The notes under the pieces were generated by a model, which was not told the DNA's origin, did no database searches, and saw only the letters and a list, made by a program, of their open reading frames with translations. A DNA stretch of 53,327 nt from a virus: positions 1 to 53,327 of IMG/VR virus record IMGVR_UViG_3300046791_000074; one strand, 5' to 3'. This document shows positions 1-7,049 of this stretch, in pieces. Position numbers and translations under genes: made by a program. How positions within the stretch are numbered: the first letter of the stretch is position 1; every line of letters starts with the position of its first letter.

Positions 1-91
1 CGAACGAGTTGTTCGGGAAACCGAGTGAGATCTGCGTGAGGATCGCATCGATGTGCGTTCCACCGGATCCGGTAGGACTCCAAACAGTCAC
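1..91 (-). CDS. major capsid protein, N-terminal fragment (duplicate of the end of the window)
   Basis: This is the first 30 codons of the major capsid protein, cut by the window edge. The complete gene is at 52287..53291. The start is a GTG at 89..91, preceded on the minus strand by a strong GGGAGGT ribosome binding site. It is a product of the circular overlap and not a second gene. Confidence 0.95.
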   Translation of the reverse strand, partial: MTVWSPTGSGGTHIDAILTQISLGFPNNSF

Positions 92-127
92 AGCGTTTTA
101 CCTCCCTTCCTGTTAGTAAGTGCCGCC
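1..127. repeat. 127-bp terminal direct repeat, left copy
   Basis: Bases 1..127 are identical to 53201..53327. The length matches a common assembler k-mer size, so this is most simply the overlap of a circular contig. The genome is therefore circularly permuted or was assembled through its ends, and the unique length is 53,200 bases. The repeat lies across the start of the major capsid gene and the stop of the decoration gene, which is not where a physical terminal repeat would be expected. Confidence 0.97.
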
Positions 128-529
128 GGGGGTCAGCAGCATGTCGAAGAATTCGTTGGCGTTGCTGGTGAGCGTCAGGGCGATGCCGAAGCACGGCTGA
201 GGCTGCGCACCTGCAGCAGCTCGTGTGATGGGTACACCGCGAGCGGAGGTGTCGTTGGTGATGCGAGCGCCCTTGGAGACCGCAGCACCGCACTTGACCC
301 GGACGATGCCGTAGAGCGCGATGCCCACGAACGCCTTGCCGGTGTTGATCCGGGCGGCGTCCACGTCTTCGACGCAGGCACCGAGCGGGAGGAGAGTCGC
401 AGCCGAAGTCGCTCGCGCGACTGACTGATCGACCGAACCCTGAATGACGAGCTCGCCGGCGACGTACGCCACCGAACCACCCTGGGCGAGGAAGCCCTTG
501 TTGAGTCCGTAGTTGGGACCGACACCCAT
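113..529 (-). CDS. head decoration protein, DUF2190-like
   Basis: This 138-residue protein is rich in Gly, Ala and Val and looks all-beta. It has the pattern of DUF2190-type head decoration or head fibre proteins: an N-terminal Gly-rich segment, a central stretch on metabolic-like beta strands with a conserved GIALYGIV core (about residues 70..77), and a hydrophobic end. It lies between the protease/scaffold gene and the major capsid gene, which is the usual place for such proteins. It would sit on the outer capsid surface and stabilise the shell. Family assignment is by recognition of pattern and position, not by a search. Confidence 0.72.
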   Translation of the reverse strand: MGVGPNYGLNKGFLAQGGSVAYVAGELVIQGSVDQSVARATSAATLLPLGACVEDVDAARINTGKAFVGIALYGIVRVKCGAAVSKGARITNDTSARGVPITRAAAGAQPQPCFGIALTLTSNANEFFDMLLTPGGTY

Positions 530-530
530 G

Positions 531-1142
531 TTAGTTCACCCCCGCCTGGTTGCCGTAGGAGTTGGTCGCGTAGTTCCGGTACGCGTCCGGGTTCTCCATC
601 GCCACCTTGCTGACGGCTTCGACGTAGGACAGCTTGGTGTCCTCCGTACGAGCCTTCGCGACGAGGTCGGAGAACGCCTTGATGGGATCGGCATCGCCCG
701 AACCGGTACGAGCCTGACCCTTCTCGCCCAGCTCCACGAAGCCGGTCTCGCCGAGGGCCTTGACCATGTCGAGCACGGCCTTGCCCTGGGCGTCGGGGCT
801 CTCGTGGAGGACGCGAGTCAGCACCTCGATGGTAGCCGCCGGAAGCGCGATGTGCTTCGTCCGGAGCTCCTCACCAAGCTGCGTGACGTTGTTGCGGACC
901 TCGGCCAGCCGGAGCGTGGCGGTGGTCTTCGCGTTGTCCTCCCGCAGCTGCTTCTGCTGCTCCATGAGGAGCTTGATCGCCGGGTTGGTCTCGGAGAGCT
1001 TCTGCAGCTCAGCGTCCGCGTCACTCAGAGTGATCGGAGGCTTGGTTGCCTTCTCCTGGAACTCCTTGATCTTGGCGAGCATGTCCTCTTCCGAGGCACC
1101 TTCCGCCAGACCCAGAAGTTCAGTGAACTTCTTCGGATCCAT
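531..1142 (-). CDS. predicted nested scaffold protein from an internal start
   Basis: This is an in-frame internal start inside the protease gene. Met171 (cat at 1140..1142 on the plus strand) is preceded on the minus strand by AGAAAGGA five bases before the ATG. The product would be 203 residues and would match exactly the charged helical part of the protein. Nested scaffolds of this type are established for lambda C/Nu3 and Mu I/Z. Here it is inferred from the RBS and the domain boundary only. Confidence 0.5.
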   Translation of the reverse strand: MDPKKFTELLGLAEGASEEDMLAKIKEFQEKATKPPITLSDADAELQKLSETNPAIKLLMEQQKQLREDNAKTTATLRLAEVRNNVTQLGEELRTKHIALPAATIEVLTRVLHESPDAQGKAVLDMVKALGETGFVELGEKGQARTGSGDADPIKAFSDLVAKARTEDTKLSYVEAVSKVAMENPDAYRNYATNSYGNQAGVN

Positions 1143-1652
1143 CTCGTTCCTTTCTTCTTCTGGGTCTTCGCCGGGATTCAGCATCTCGGAAAGATTGAGT
1201 GGTGAAAGGTCTTTCAGGAAGGGACGATTGGTGATAGCTCCACCCGAGAGTACATCCTGGAACACCGTCTTGCTCTTCGGGTGTTCCCACTCATCGAGGA
1301 ACTCGGGACTGAAGTACTTGTAGGCCTTCGACTTGATCTTCTGAACGGCATCTCCCGTCCACTCGACGAAGAGGTAAAGCCCATCCGCCCGGACTTCAGC
1401 GTTCTTGACCCATCCCGCAGCGTCACCGATTCGTGCCTTGTGATCGTAGTCGATGTCGGGATCGATGTCCCGCACCTTCTTGACGACACTTTCAGCGAAC
1501 CGGTTGAGGCGCTCCGTAGAGAAGTCAATCTCGCCGTACACGGGGTGCTGGTACTTGCCCTTGGTCATCGCATGGATCCAGGAGGAGGGAGTATCTCCCT
1601 CGCTCAGGACGACCTTGCTCAGGTCAACCAGGTAGCTCATCCGCTTGCTCAT
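531..1652 (-). CDS. capsid maturation protease with C-terminal scaffold (Mu I-like)
   Basis: This 373-residue protein has two parts. Residues 1..165 resemble the phage Mu I-like prohead protease, including a segment on cell-wall-like beta strands with YKYFSPEF near residue 110 and a conserved GGAITNRPFLK near 138. Residues 171..373 are charged, helical and coiled-coil-like, as expected for a scaffold. The protein would template prohead assembly and then cut itself and the scaffold away. Met171 has its own ribosome binding site, so a separate scaffold product is likely (see 531..1142). The gene has a strong RBS (aaggaggg) and its own promoter just upstream. Decoration and capsid genes follow. 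Confidence 0.82.
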   Translation of the reverse strand: MSKRMSYLVDLSKVVLSEGDTPSSWIHAMTKGKYQHPVYGEIDFSTERLNRFAESVVKKVRDIDPDIDYDHKARIGDAAGWVKNAEVRADGLYLFVEWTGDAVQKIKSKAYKYFSPEFLDEWEHPKSKTVFQDVLSGGAITNRPFLKDLSPLNLSEMLNPGEDPEEERNEMDPKKFTELLGLAEGASEEDMLAKIKEFQEKATKPPITLSDADAELQKLSETNPAIKLLMEQQKQLREDNAKTTATLRLAEVRNNVTQLGEELRTKHIALPAATIEVLTRVLHESPDAQGKAVLDMVKALGETGFVELGEKGQARTGSGDADPIKAFSDLVAKARTEDTKLSYVEAVSKVAMENPDAYRNYATNSYGNQAGVN

Positions 1653-1674
1653 CGCACCACCCTCCTTACCTCTT

Positions 1675-1705
1675 ATTGTAGCTTATCCCTACCTGGGAAT
1701 AGCAA
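1675..1705 (-). promoter_or_regulatory. putative promoter for the protease/decoration/capsid genes
   Basis: On the minus strand a TTGCTA box (1700..1705) is followed after 19 bases by TACAAT (1675..1680), then an RBS and the ATG at 1652. The same arrangement, TTGTTA, 19 bases, TATAAT, precedes the first late gene at 10651, and TTGCTA, 17 bases, TATAAT precedes the gene at 12661. Three matching copies make a sigma-70-type promoter likely. It would add transcription for the most abundant virion proteins. The rest of the gap to 1759 holds one copy of the dispersed motif GACCACAGGG (1748). Confidence 0.6.
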
Positions 1706-1759
1706 CCTCTGGGACCACTAGGTATCACAGGTCACAGCCAAAGCAATGACCACAGGGCG

Positions 1760-3847
1760 CTACGTGATGTGGCGGCCTTTGTTACCCGTAACAGTCCTGC
1801 CCGAGTTAGTTGTAACGTACTTCTTCTTATTGCCTACGGAGTAGAATGGTGGGACGAAGTGATAGACAATAGCCGTTATGGTGTCAGTGATGCCTACGAC
1901 CTCGCGGAAGTTCTTACCCTGTACCACTACCTGAGAGTCAGTAATGCCTACGACATCATCCGCTGACCTAGTCTTCAGAACTACCACGGTGACAGAGTCT
2001 GTAAGTCCAACAGCATCGTTGACAGGCTTGCTCACTAGAGCAGACATTGCGTCGCTAAGACTCAACAGGTCGCCGACAGGTGTACCGAAGGTAAGTCCTA
2101 CCTCGTCAGTGATACCTACAGCGTCGTACAAGATGTTGACTGATGCCCAGCTGGAGGTGATGGCATCCGAGATGCCGACGACATCATCTCTAGACGTACC
2201 GAATGCTAGCAGGACGCTATCTGTAAGGCCAACACCATCACTAACAGGCTTGCTGACTGTAACCGACATAGCATCGGTAATGCCAACCATATCATTGATC
2301 GTCGCACCGCTAGAGTCCGACTGGTCTACGACTAGCTGGTCTGTTAGTCCGACTGCATCGTTGATGGTGATGTTGTACGAAGCAACCTGAGTCACGATGT
2401 CAGTCAGGCCGACAGTATCACTCAACGCTAGGCCAGTGATCAGACTAGCGATGACAGAGTCAGTCAAGCCTACAGTATCGGCGACTACCTTACTCTGCGT
2501 AACCGATACCGTATCAGACAGACCAACAGTCTCCGCAATTACCTTGGACAGGATCAGTGCTGTCGTATCGGTAATGCCTACGGTGTCGTTCTGGGTTAGA
2601 CCCTTACCTGTCTCGACCGTGACGGAGTCAGTAATGCCTACGACGTCATCGACCTGCGACAAGAGTACGAACGAAGCTACTGCGGAATCGGTAATGCCTA
2701 CAGCATCACTGATAGCCTTCGACAAAGTTACTGCAACCGTATCCGACAAGCCTACAGTATCCTGAAGGCCTACAGTGATAGCGATGACAGTTACGTCTGT
2801 CAGGCCAACCGTATCACTGATCGGTACGGTCTTGGTTGCTGCGGCTGCATCAGACAGTCCTACAGTATCACTGATAGGTACGGACTTAGTTGCGGCTGCA
2901 GTATCTGTAATGCCGACGGCCTCGTTGGCTACGACCGAGATAGAGACAGCTATAGGGTCAGTAAGGCCAACGGTATCAGCTCGTCCTACACCAACCGTAA
3001 GAGCCATGGTCTCGGACAGGCCGACGGTGTCAGCTCGACCAGGACCAACAGTGATAGCCATGACATCAGACAGACCAACAGTATCCTGGACACCGTCGGT
3101 GATCTGGAGTGTGAAGTCTCCGGAGGTATCTGTAACGCCAATGGTATCGTTGACTGTTACAGTGAAGGCTGTCGAGAAGACCTTCGGACCAATAGCTGTA
3201 CTGGTACCGCTAGACGCTTTGACAGCATCTATCCAGTAGTCAGCAATGGTAGCAGTAGAGGACTTACCAATACCTAGATAGCGTCCTGTACCGCTAGTAG
3301 TGACCCCTGAGAACGAGATACTACTACCTGTCTCGGGTGTAGTACTTTGACCTAGGAAGGCTTGCAACGCCCCAGCAGTCGATGCAGTACCCAGACCTGA
3401 TGCCTGGTACTCTACTCTGTACAGGGTATTAGTTGACATCGTGAAGGTAGTAGTGGCTAGAGTTGTAGCACCGTCGGAGCTCTGCAGACGGAGACGGCCA
3501 TCTGTCAGCATCAATACCTGAATCATGTTCCCTGCGGCGGTACTGAAGATGCGCGTAGGGAAGTTTACAGTTGCACTAGGCAAGCCCGTAATGTAGATGT
3601 AGAACCTTACAGCAAAGGACGTAAAGCCATTCTCAATCTCGTACCGAATATAATTCGCTGCCGACGATGAGCTAGGAAACTTTATCGCCATCGTATCGCT
3701 AGCGGTATGATCGTCGTCGTAGGTGATCAGTCCTGCAGTACCAACTAGAGCGTCTACAATGGTGTCGCCAAAGTCGTCGCTGTTGGCAGTAGTCAGTGCT
3801 GAGGTATCAGTCTGACCTTCGTAGTTCGCTTCAATAGTAGCTGCCAT
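1760..3847 (-). CDS. tail fibre-like protein with about 23 short repeats
   Basis: This 695-residue protein has an N-terminal region (about 1..225) rich in Ser and Thr that resembles a LamG/concanavalin-type jelly-roll domain. Then come about 23 tandem repeats of 18 to 22 residues, each opening with a D-x-V-G-(L/I)-(T/S)-D core, then a basic tail of about 50 residues. The repeats differ strongly at DNA level, so the protein pattern is kept by selection. Such arrays form extended beta-structured stalks. It would be a virion appendage for adsorption. It sits with a beta-helix spike (4215..5366) between portal and protease genes, unlike the main fibre near the tape measure. Confidence 0.68.
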   Translation of the reverse strand: MAATIEANYEGQTDTSALTTANSDDFGDTIVDALVGTAGLITYDDDHTASDTMAIKFPSSSSAANYIRYEIENGFTSFAVRFYIYITGLPSATVNFPTRIFSTAAGNMIQVLMLTDGRLRLQSSDGATTLATTTFTMSTNTLYRVEYQASGLGTASTAGALQAFLGQSTTPETGSSISFSGVTTSGTGRYLGIGKSSTATIADYWIDAVKASSGTSTAIGPKVFSTAFTVTVNDTIGVTDTSGDFTLQITDGVQDTVGLSDVMAITVGPGRADTVGLSETMALTVGVGRADTVGLTDPIAVSISVVANEAVGITDTAAATKSVPISDTVGLSDAAAATKTVPISDTVGLTDVTVIAITVGLQDTVGLSDTVAVTLSKAISDAVGITDSAVASFVLLSQVDDVVGITDSVTVETGKGLTQNDTVGITDTTALILSKVIAETVGLSDTVSVTQSKVVADTVGLTDSVIASLITGLALSDTVGLTDIVTQVASYNITINDAVGLTDQLVVDQSDSSGATINDMVGITDAMSVTVSKPVSDGVGLTDSVLLAFGTSRDDVVGISDAITSSWASVNILYDAVGITDEVGLTFGTPVGDLLSLSDAMSALVSKPVNDAVGLTDSVTVVVLKTRSADDVVGITDSQVVVQGKNFREVVGITDTITAIVYHFVPPFYSVGNKKKYVTTNSGRTVTGNKGRHIT

Positions 3848-3858
3848 TACTAGTCCAC

Positions 3859-4215
3859 CTAGTCAGTCAGGATGGCAATGGTAAGATTACCCTCCGCCGC
3901 TCCACCGTTTGAGGGGAAGAGAAAGAACCTATACCGAATGTTGATGAAGCCCTCTTGTACGGGCAACTGCTCTGAGTCAGGCGACGGGGGCATCCAAATG
4001 CCCCACTCCTTGCGAGGGTCCTCTGTCTCAAGGTCCCAAGTACCGTACACGTTACTCTCGACGACAGAGAGAAACTTCGCACCGAGTGGAACAGGGATTC
4101 GAAAGTCTGCATAGAGCCCATCCTCGGGATAGATCTTCCCTCCAATGGTAATGTGATCCGCGACGAGATTGGCATCGACAGGCAACTCGTACCGCATAAA
4201 CTCGATCTTACTCAT
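3859..4215 (-). CDS. small virion-associated protein, unknown
   Basis: This 118-residue, mostly beta-structured protein has no motif I recognise. Its start overlaps the stop of the spike gene by one base (TAATG), so it is translationally coupled to it. The fibre gene follows 11 bases downstream. The position between two appendage genes suggests a fibre-associated or connector protein. Confidence 0.55.
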   Translation of the reverse strand: MSKIEFMRYELPVDANLVADHITIGGKIYPEDGLYADFRIPVPLGAKFLSVVESNVYGTWDLETEDPRKEWGIWMPPSPDSEQLPVQEGFINIRYRFFLFPSNGGAAEGNLTIAILTD

Positions 4216-5366
4216 TACACACCGCTTCCTGTGAAGTTCAGATATGTAGACGACACGTTTGTCCCGCCTATGTAGCTACCTACACCAGGAGACCCACCAG
4301 ACCAGGTGCCCCCGACATAGACTTTGATGTCACCCATCTGAGCTAGCTGCGGATTGCCCTGCTCAGTACTAGGGTAGTACACTTTGATCTTGTTCGAAGC
4401 GCTTCGACCAATGGGGTCATAGATGTTGAGGTATGTTCGGCCTTGGTCGTTACCGTAAAAGATGTCCTGACCTGCCGCAATGACGGAGCCCCAGGTGTAG
4501 TTGACGACGTTCACAGTGCACATCGCCGAACTACTACCTCGGAACACCTCTCGACCCATACGTTCTAGGTTCAGGTTAGTACGATTGCCCCCAGTTGAGC
4601 CGCAACCAATCAGCGTATGCACTCCAGCACCTTGCCAAAGGGCGAATGCGGCTGAGTAAGGCTGGTTGTTGCCCCAACAGTTCTTGTACGTGTAGCCCCT
4701 AATGCCGTCGGTCGCTGAAAGTCCGTTAGCTCCGAAGGCTGAAGCGCCTCGAGGAGTACCGTTTAGCGTCCCGTCGATCGTTACGTTCTCGTAGTAGTGG
4801 TTGTCACCACCGTACGAAGCGATGCCGAAGGTCTCACCAGGCTGAAAGTACCAGTCCCCAGGAGCCGCTCCGTTGAGTTTGACGTTTTTGATCTGTGCAT
4901 TCTCACATTGGTGCATGCGAATGCCATTGTACAAGTGTCCTTGCTCAGATCCGTTCAGTCCAAAGCAGCTCAACGTCAGGTTCGAAGCCTTGTTGAAGTG
5001 CATCAGGTATAGTTGGTTCGTTCCACCCTGCGCTTGGGTAGGTACCGAAGCTGCTTTGGTGGACGTACTCGCTACCATAGAGAATGTCGTGAGGTCTGGG
5101 CCTACTCCGACGATACCCTGGGAGCCATTGAAGTAACCATTGACAACACCGTCTGTGGTCTGTGCGAAGTCGGAGAAGGTATTGTTGCCTGCAGGGAATG
5201 AGATGACGTTACTAGACGTCGCACTTGCGGCCTTAGCCGTTAGGGTCGAACCAGACAAGTCCTGGTTGCGCTGATACCCTGCTCCAGAAGCTTGCACACT
5301 GGAACAGGCCGCACCGCCTCCCTGGGAAGCGATGCGGCCTACCGTGACGCTGATTAACCTACCCAC
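4215..5366 (-). CDS. beta-helix tail spike-like protein
   Basis: This 383-residue protein has the look of a right-handed parallel beta-helix of the pectate-lyase or spike type. It shows repeated short strands with Asn ladders, for example runs ending NVKLNG, ENVTIDG and YKNC between about residues 140 and 240, and a Gly-rich C terminus. It likely binds or cleaves a surface glycan. No catalytic triad can be assigned by eye. The start is a GTG at 5366 and overlaps the previous gene by eight bases. It is followed by a coupled small protein and the repeat fibre. Confidence 0.65.
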   Translation of the reverse strand: MGRLISVTVGRIASQGGGAACSSVQASGAGYQRNQDLSGSTLTAKAASATSSNVISFPAGNNTFSDFAQTTDGVVNGYFNGSQGIVGVGPDLTTFSMVASTSTKAASVPTQAQGGTNQLYLMHFNKASNLTLSCFGLNGSEQGHLYNGIRMHQCENAQIKNVKLNGAAPGDWYFQPGETFGIASYGGDNHYYENVTIDGTLNGTPRGASAFGANGLSATDGIRGYTYKNCWGNNQPYSAAFALWQGAGVHTLIGCGSTGGNRTNLNLERMGREVFRGSSSAMCTVNVVNYTWGSVIAAGQDIFYGNDQGRTYLNIYDPIGRSASNKIKVYYPSTEQGNPQLAQMGDIKVYVGGTWSGGSPGVGSYIGGTNVSSTYLNFTGSGV

Positions 5367-5595
5367 ACCACTTCACGAGGTCCTTGACGTCCCACTCTTT
5401 GGCTGCTGCAGGATCGAGTCCGAGGCTGACAGCGTAGTCAACCCAGGCGTCCTTGTCCTTGTCCGAAGAGTGAGCCGGCTTCTCCGGAATCTTGGGCAGC
5501 GTGTACTCGCCCTGGATGACTTCGCCGTTCTTCTCCACGACGACCTCGTCCGTGAGTCCTGTGTCGTCGGTCTTCTCACCTGCGCTCTTCACCAT
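5359..5595 (-). CDS. small acidic/charged structural-region protein
   Basis: This 78-residue charged protein has a Lys- and Asp-rich middle and a helical C terminus with a WVDYAVSLG segment that resembles the short C-terminal domain seen in small head-region proteins of actinophages. I chose the ATG at 5595 because it follows the upstream stop directly (TAACATG). Longer in-frame extensions run into the upstream gene. The role is unknown. Confidence 0.6.
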   Translation of the reverse strand: MVKSAGEKTDDTGLTDEVVVEKNGEVIQGEYTLPKIPEKPAHSSDKDKDAWVDYAVSLGLDPAAAKEWDVKDLVKWCG

Positions 5596-5596
5596 G

Positions 5597-6187
5597 TTAC
5601 GCTCCCAGGAACTTGTGGTTCCAGGTGACCGCCAGAGTGTCCAGCGCACCCTTGTTGACGGTCGAGAGGACAGCACGACTGTAGGTGTTCGCAGCCGTGC
5701 TGGTGGCGTTGGCGGCAGCGTCGTTGACGATGACCACCTCGTTGATGGTGGAAGAGGTTGCGACGCCGGCACCCCAGGTGGACTTGTAGGTCGCGTTCCA
5801 CCCGGTGTCACCACCAGCCGAAGCACTCGACGGGAAGGTCGAGTCGAATGCGATGTTGCTCGCGGTCAGGTACGCAACCAGCAGCGACCCTGTGGAGCTC
5901 TTCGCCGCCGCAGTACCCGTGGTCCCGAGCTTCATGCCCGAGGCGATGGTCGGAGCCGAGGGGGTCGAGGGCGAAACACCGACGATACCCTTCTGGCAGT
6001 AGTACTGGTCGCCAGCGGTCGTGACCAGGTTGGCGAACGGGACAAGCTGCTTGGTCTTCCCGTCCTCGTCGAAGACGTGAGCAATGCCGAAGCCCTTGAG
6101 CCCCATGCCCGACGGGAGCGAGCGGGTCATGAAGTCGGCCTCAGCGAGAGCCTCCTCCACCTCCGAACGCTTGGTGATGAGATGCAT
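5597..6187 (-). CDS. virion structural protein, unknown
   Basis: This 196-residue protein is rich in Ala, Ser and Thr. The start at 6187 is set by an AGGAG box seven bases upstream; the open frame extends further but without an RBS. The N terminus is helical and charged, and the remainder is beta-rich with many small residues, typical of a head or tail surface protein. It sits between the portal-linked membrane genes and the spike group. No family recognised. Confidence 0.6.
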   Translation of the reverse strand: MHLITKRSEVEEALAEADFMTRSLPSGMGLKGFGIAHVFDEDGKTKQLVPFANLVTTAGDQYYCQKGIVGVSPSTPSAPTIASGMKLGTTGTAAAKSSTGSLLVAYLTASNIAFDSTFPSSASAGGDTGWNATYKSTWGAGVATSSTINEVVIVNDAAANATSTAANTYSRAVLSTVNKGALDTLAVTWNHKFLGA

Positions 6188-6195
6188 TGGAACTC

Positions 6196-6522
6196 CTATC
6201 GCTGGACTTGGACTTCGCCCGAGAGGACGACAGTGCGGAGAGGCTTCATGAATACCAAGTTGAAGGGCTTGGTATCCCAACTGACAGTCGTGTCAGCAGC
6301 TGTGAGGGTGATAGTCACCCGATTGCCTACGATGGTCCCTGGCCACGAAGTGACAACGCCATTGACGTCCACCTCAAGCGATGAAGAGACCACAGAGGAG
6401 AGGTCGCTCGGTTGTGTGGCAGCTGAGTCTTCCCAGAACAGAATCTCCGGAGCGCTGACCGAGTTGTACGTAATGTAGATGATGGTAGAGATCAGCTTGT
6501 CGCCGATCTCGACCACCCTCAC
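6196..6522 (-). CDS. beta-rich protein of the appendage region, unknown
   Basis: This 108-residue protein has alternating hydrophobic strands and no Cys, with an Ig-like feel. It starts with GTG at 6522 overlapping the previous stop (GTGA), so it is coupled to the upstream membrane protein. It is probably a virion component. No family recognised. Confidence 0.55.
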   Translation of the reverse strand: MRVVEIGDKLISTIIYITYNSVSAPEILFWEDSAATQPSDLSSVVSSSLEVDVNGVVTSWPGTIVGNRVTITLTAADTTVSWDTKPFNLVFMKPLRTVVLSGEVQVQR

Positions 6523-6779
6523 AGGTCACCGCAATGGAAATCCTTCGCCTGCTTGCGCAAGGCGTTCCAGGTCTTGATCTGCTGACGCTGTTGTACGACA
6601 CCGCTCGCAGTAGTGGGCGCTGGACGATCTGCCGGATTCTGTTCCGTCAGGATCTCGAACGTCGTGCACCACTTCTTGTTCTGCTCGGTGACGTAGTACA
6701 CAGCGAAGCCGCAGGACAGGAAGACCGACAAGATAGCCGACACTACCGTGTAGACTAGTCGCTGACGTTGCGTCGTCAT
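6519..6779 (-). CDS. single-pass membrane protein
   Basis: This 86-residue protein has a short basic N terminus, one hydrophobic segment (about residues 9..29) and a hydrophilic, Gln-rich C terminus with two Cys. That topology fits a spanin-like or holin-accessory protein, but the location beside the portal and far from the endolysin argues against a firm lysis call. The ATG overlaps the stop of a frame that continues the upstream gene (ATGA at 6776..6779). Confidence 0.55.
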   Translation of the reverse strand: MTTQRQRLVYTVVSAILSVFLSCGFAVYYVTEQNKKWCTTFEILTEQNPADRPAPTTASGVVQQRQQIKTWNALRKQAKDFHCGDL

Positions 6780-6786
6780 CGATTGA

Positions 6787-7038
6787 TCACCTCGACCCAG
6801 AGGATGGCGTACGTGGCTCCTGCGACTGCTCCGAGGGAGAAGTAGGTGGAGGCCTTTCTCCAGCCTGCTTCAGAAGTAAGAAAATGTTGGTTGCCGCTGG
6901 GATTCCCAGGACCGAAGTGAACACTCCCAGGAGGAGTGCGTTCACCTCGCCCGTCAGGAGCTGGTACATGATCCCGAAGATCCCGAGGGCGTAGAGGCCG
7001 ATGTCTTTCGCGATGAGTAGCCATGGAGGTCCGTTCAC
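6787..7038 (-). CDS. holin-like two-helix membrane protein, possibly frameshifted
   Basis: This 83-residue protein starts with GTG at 7038. Residues 10..30 and 35..58 are hydrophobic and likely membrane helices. After about residue 61 the frame becomes Pro/Ser-rich and unconvincing, while the -1 frame over the same DNA encodes a third hydrophobic helix (YFSLGAVAGATYAILW) that ends at 6776 with a stop overlapping the next start. Either the protein is 83 residues as given, or a frameshift or sequence error joins the two. It follows the portal gene directly. Confidence 0.5.
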   Translation of the reverse strand: MNGPPWLLIAKDIGLYALGIFGIMYQLLTGEVNALLLGVFTSVLGIPAATNIFLLLKQAGERPPPTSPSEQSQEPRTPSSGSR

Positions 7039-7049
7039 CTGTCACCTGG

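Noticed and set aside
1944-3239. Open frames on the plus strand opposite the repeat fibre gene
   Set aside because: They are antisense shadows caused by the repeated codons of the fibre; Ser/Thr/Val low-complexity, no RBS, no family.
6519-7038. A lysis cassette beside the portal (holin and spanin)
   Set aside because: Two small membrane proteins are there, but the endolysin and a holin-like gene are at 40872..41859. Location alone does not support a second lysis set.
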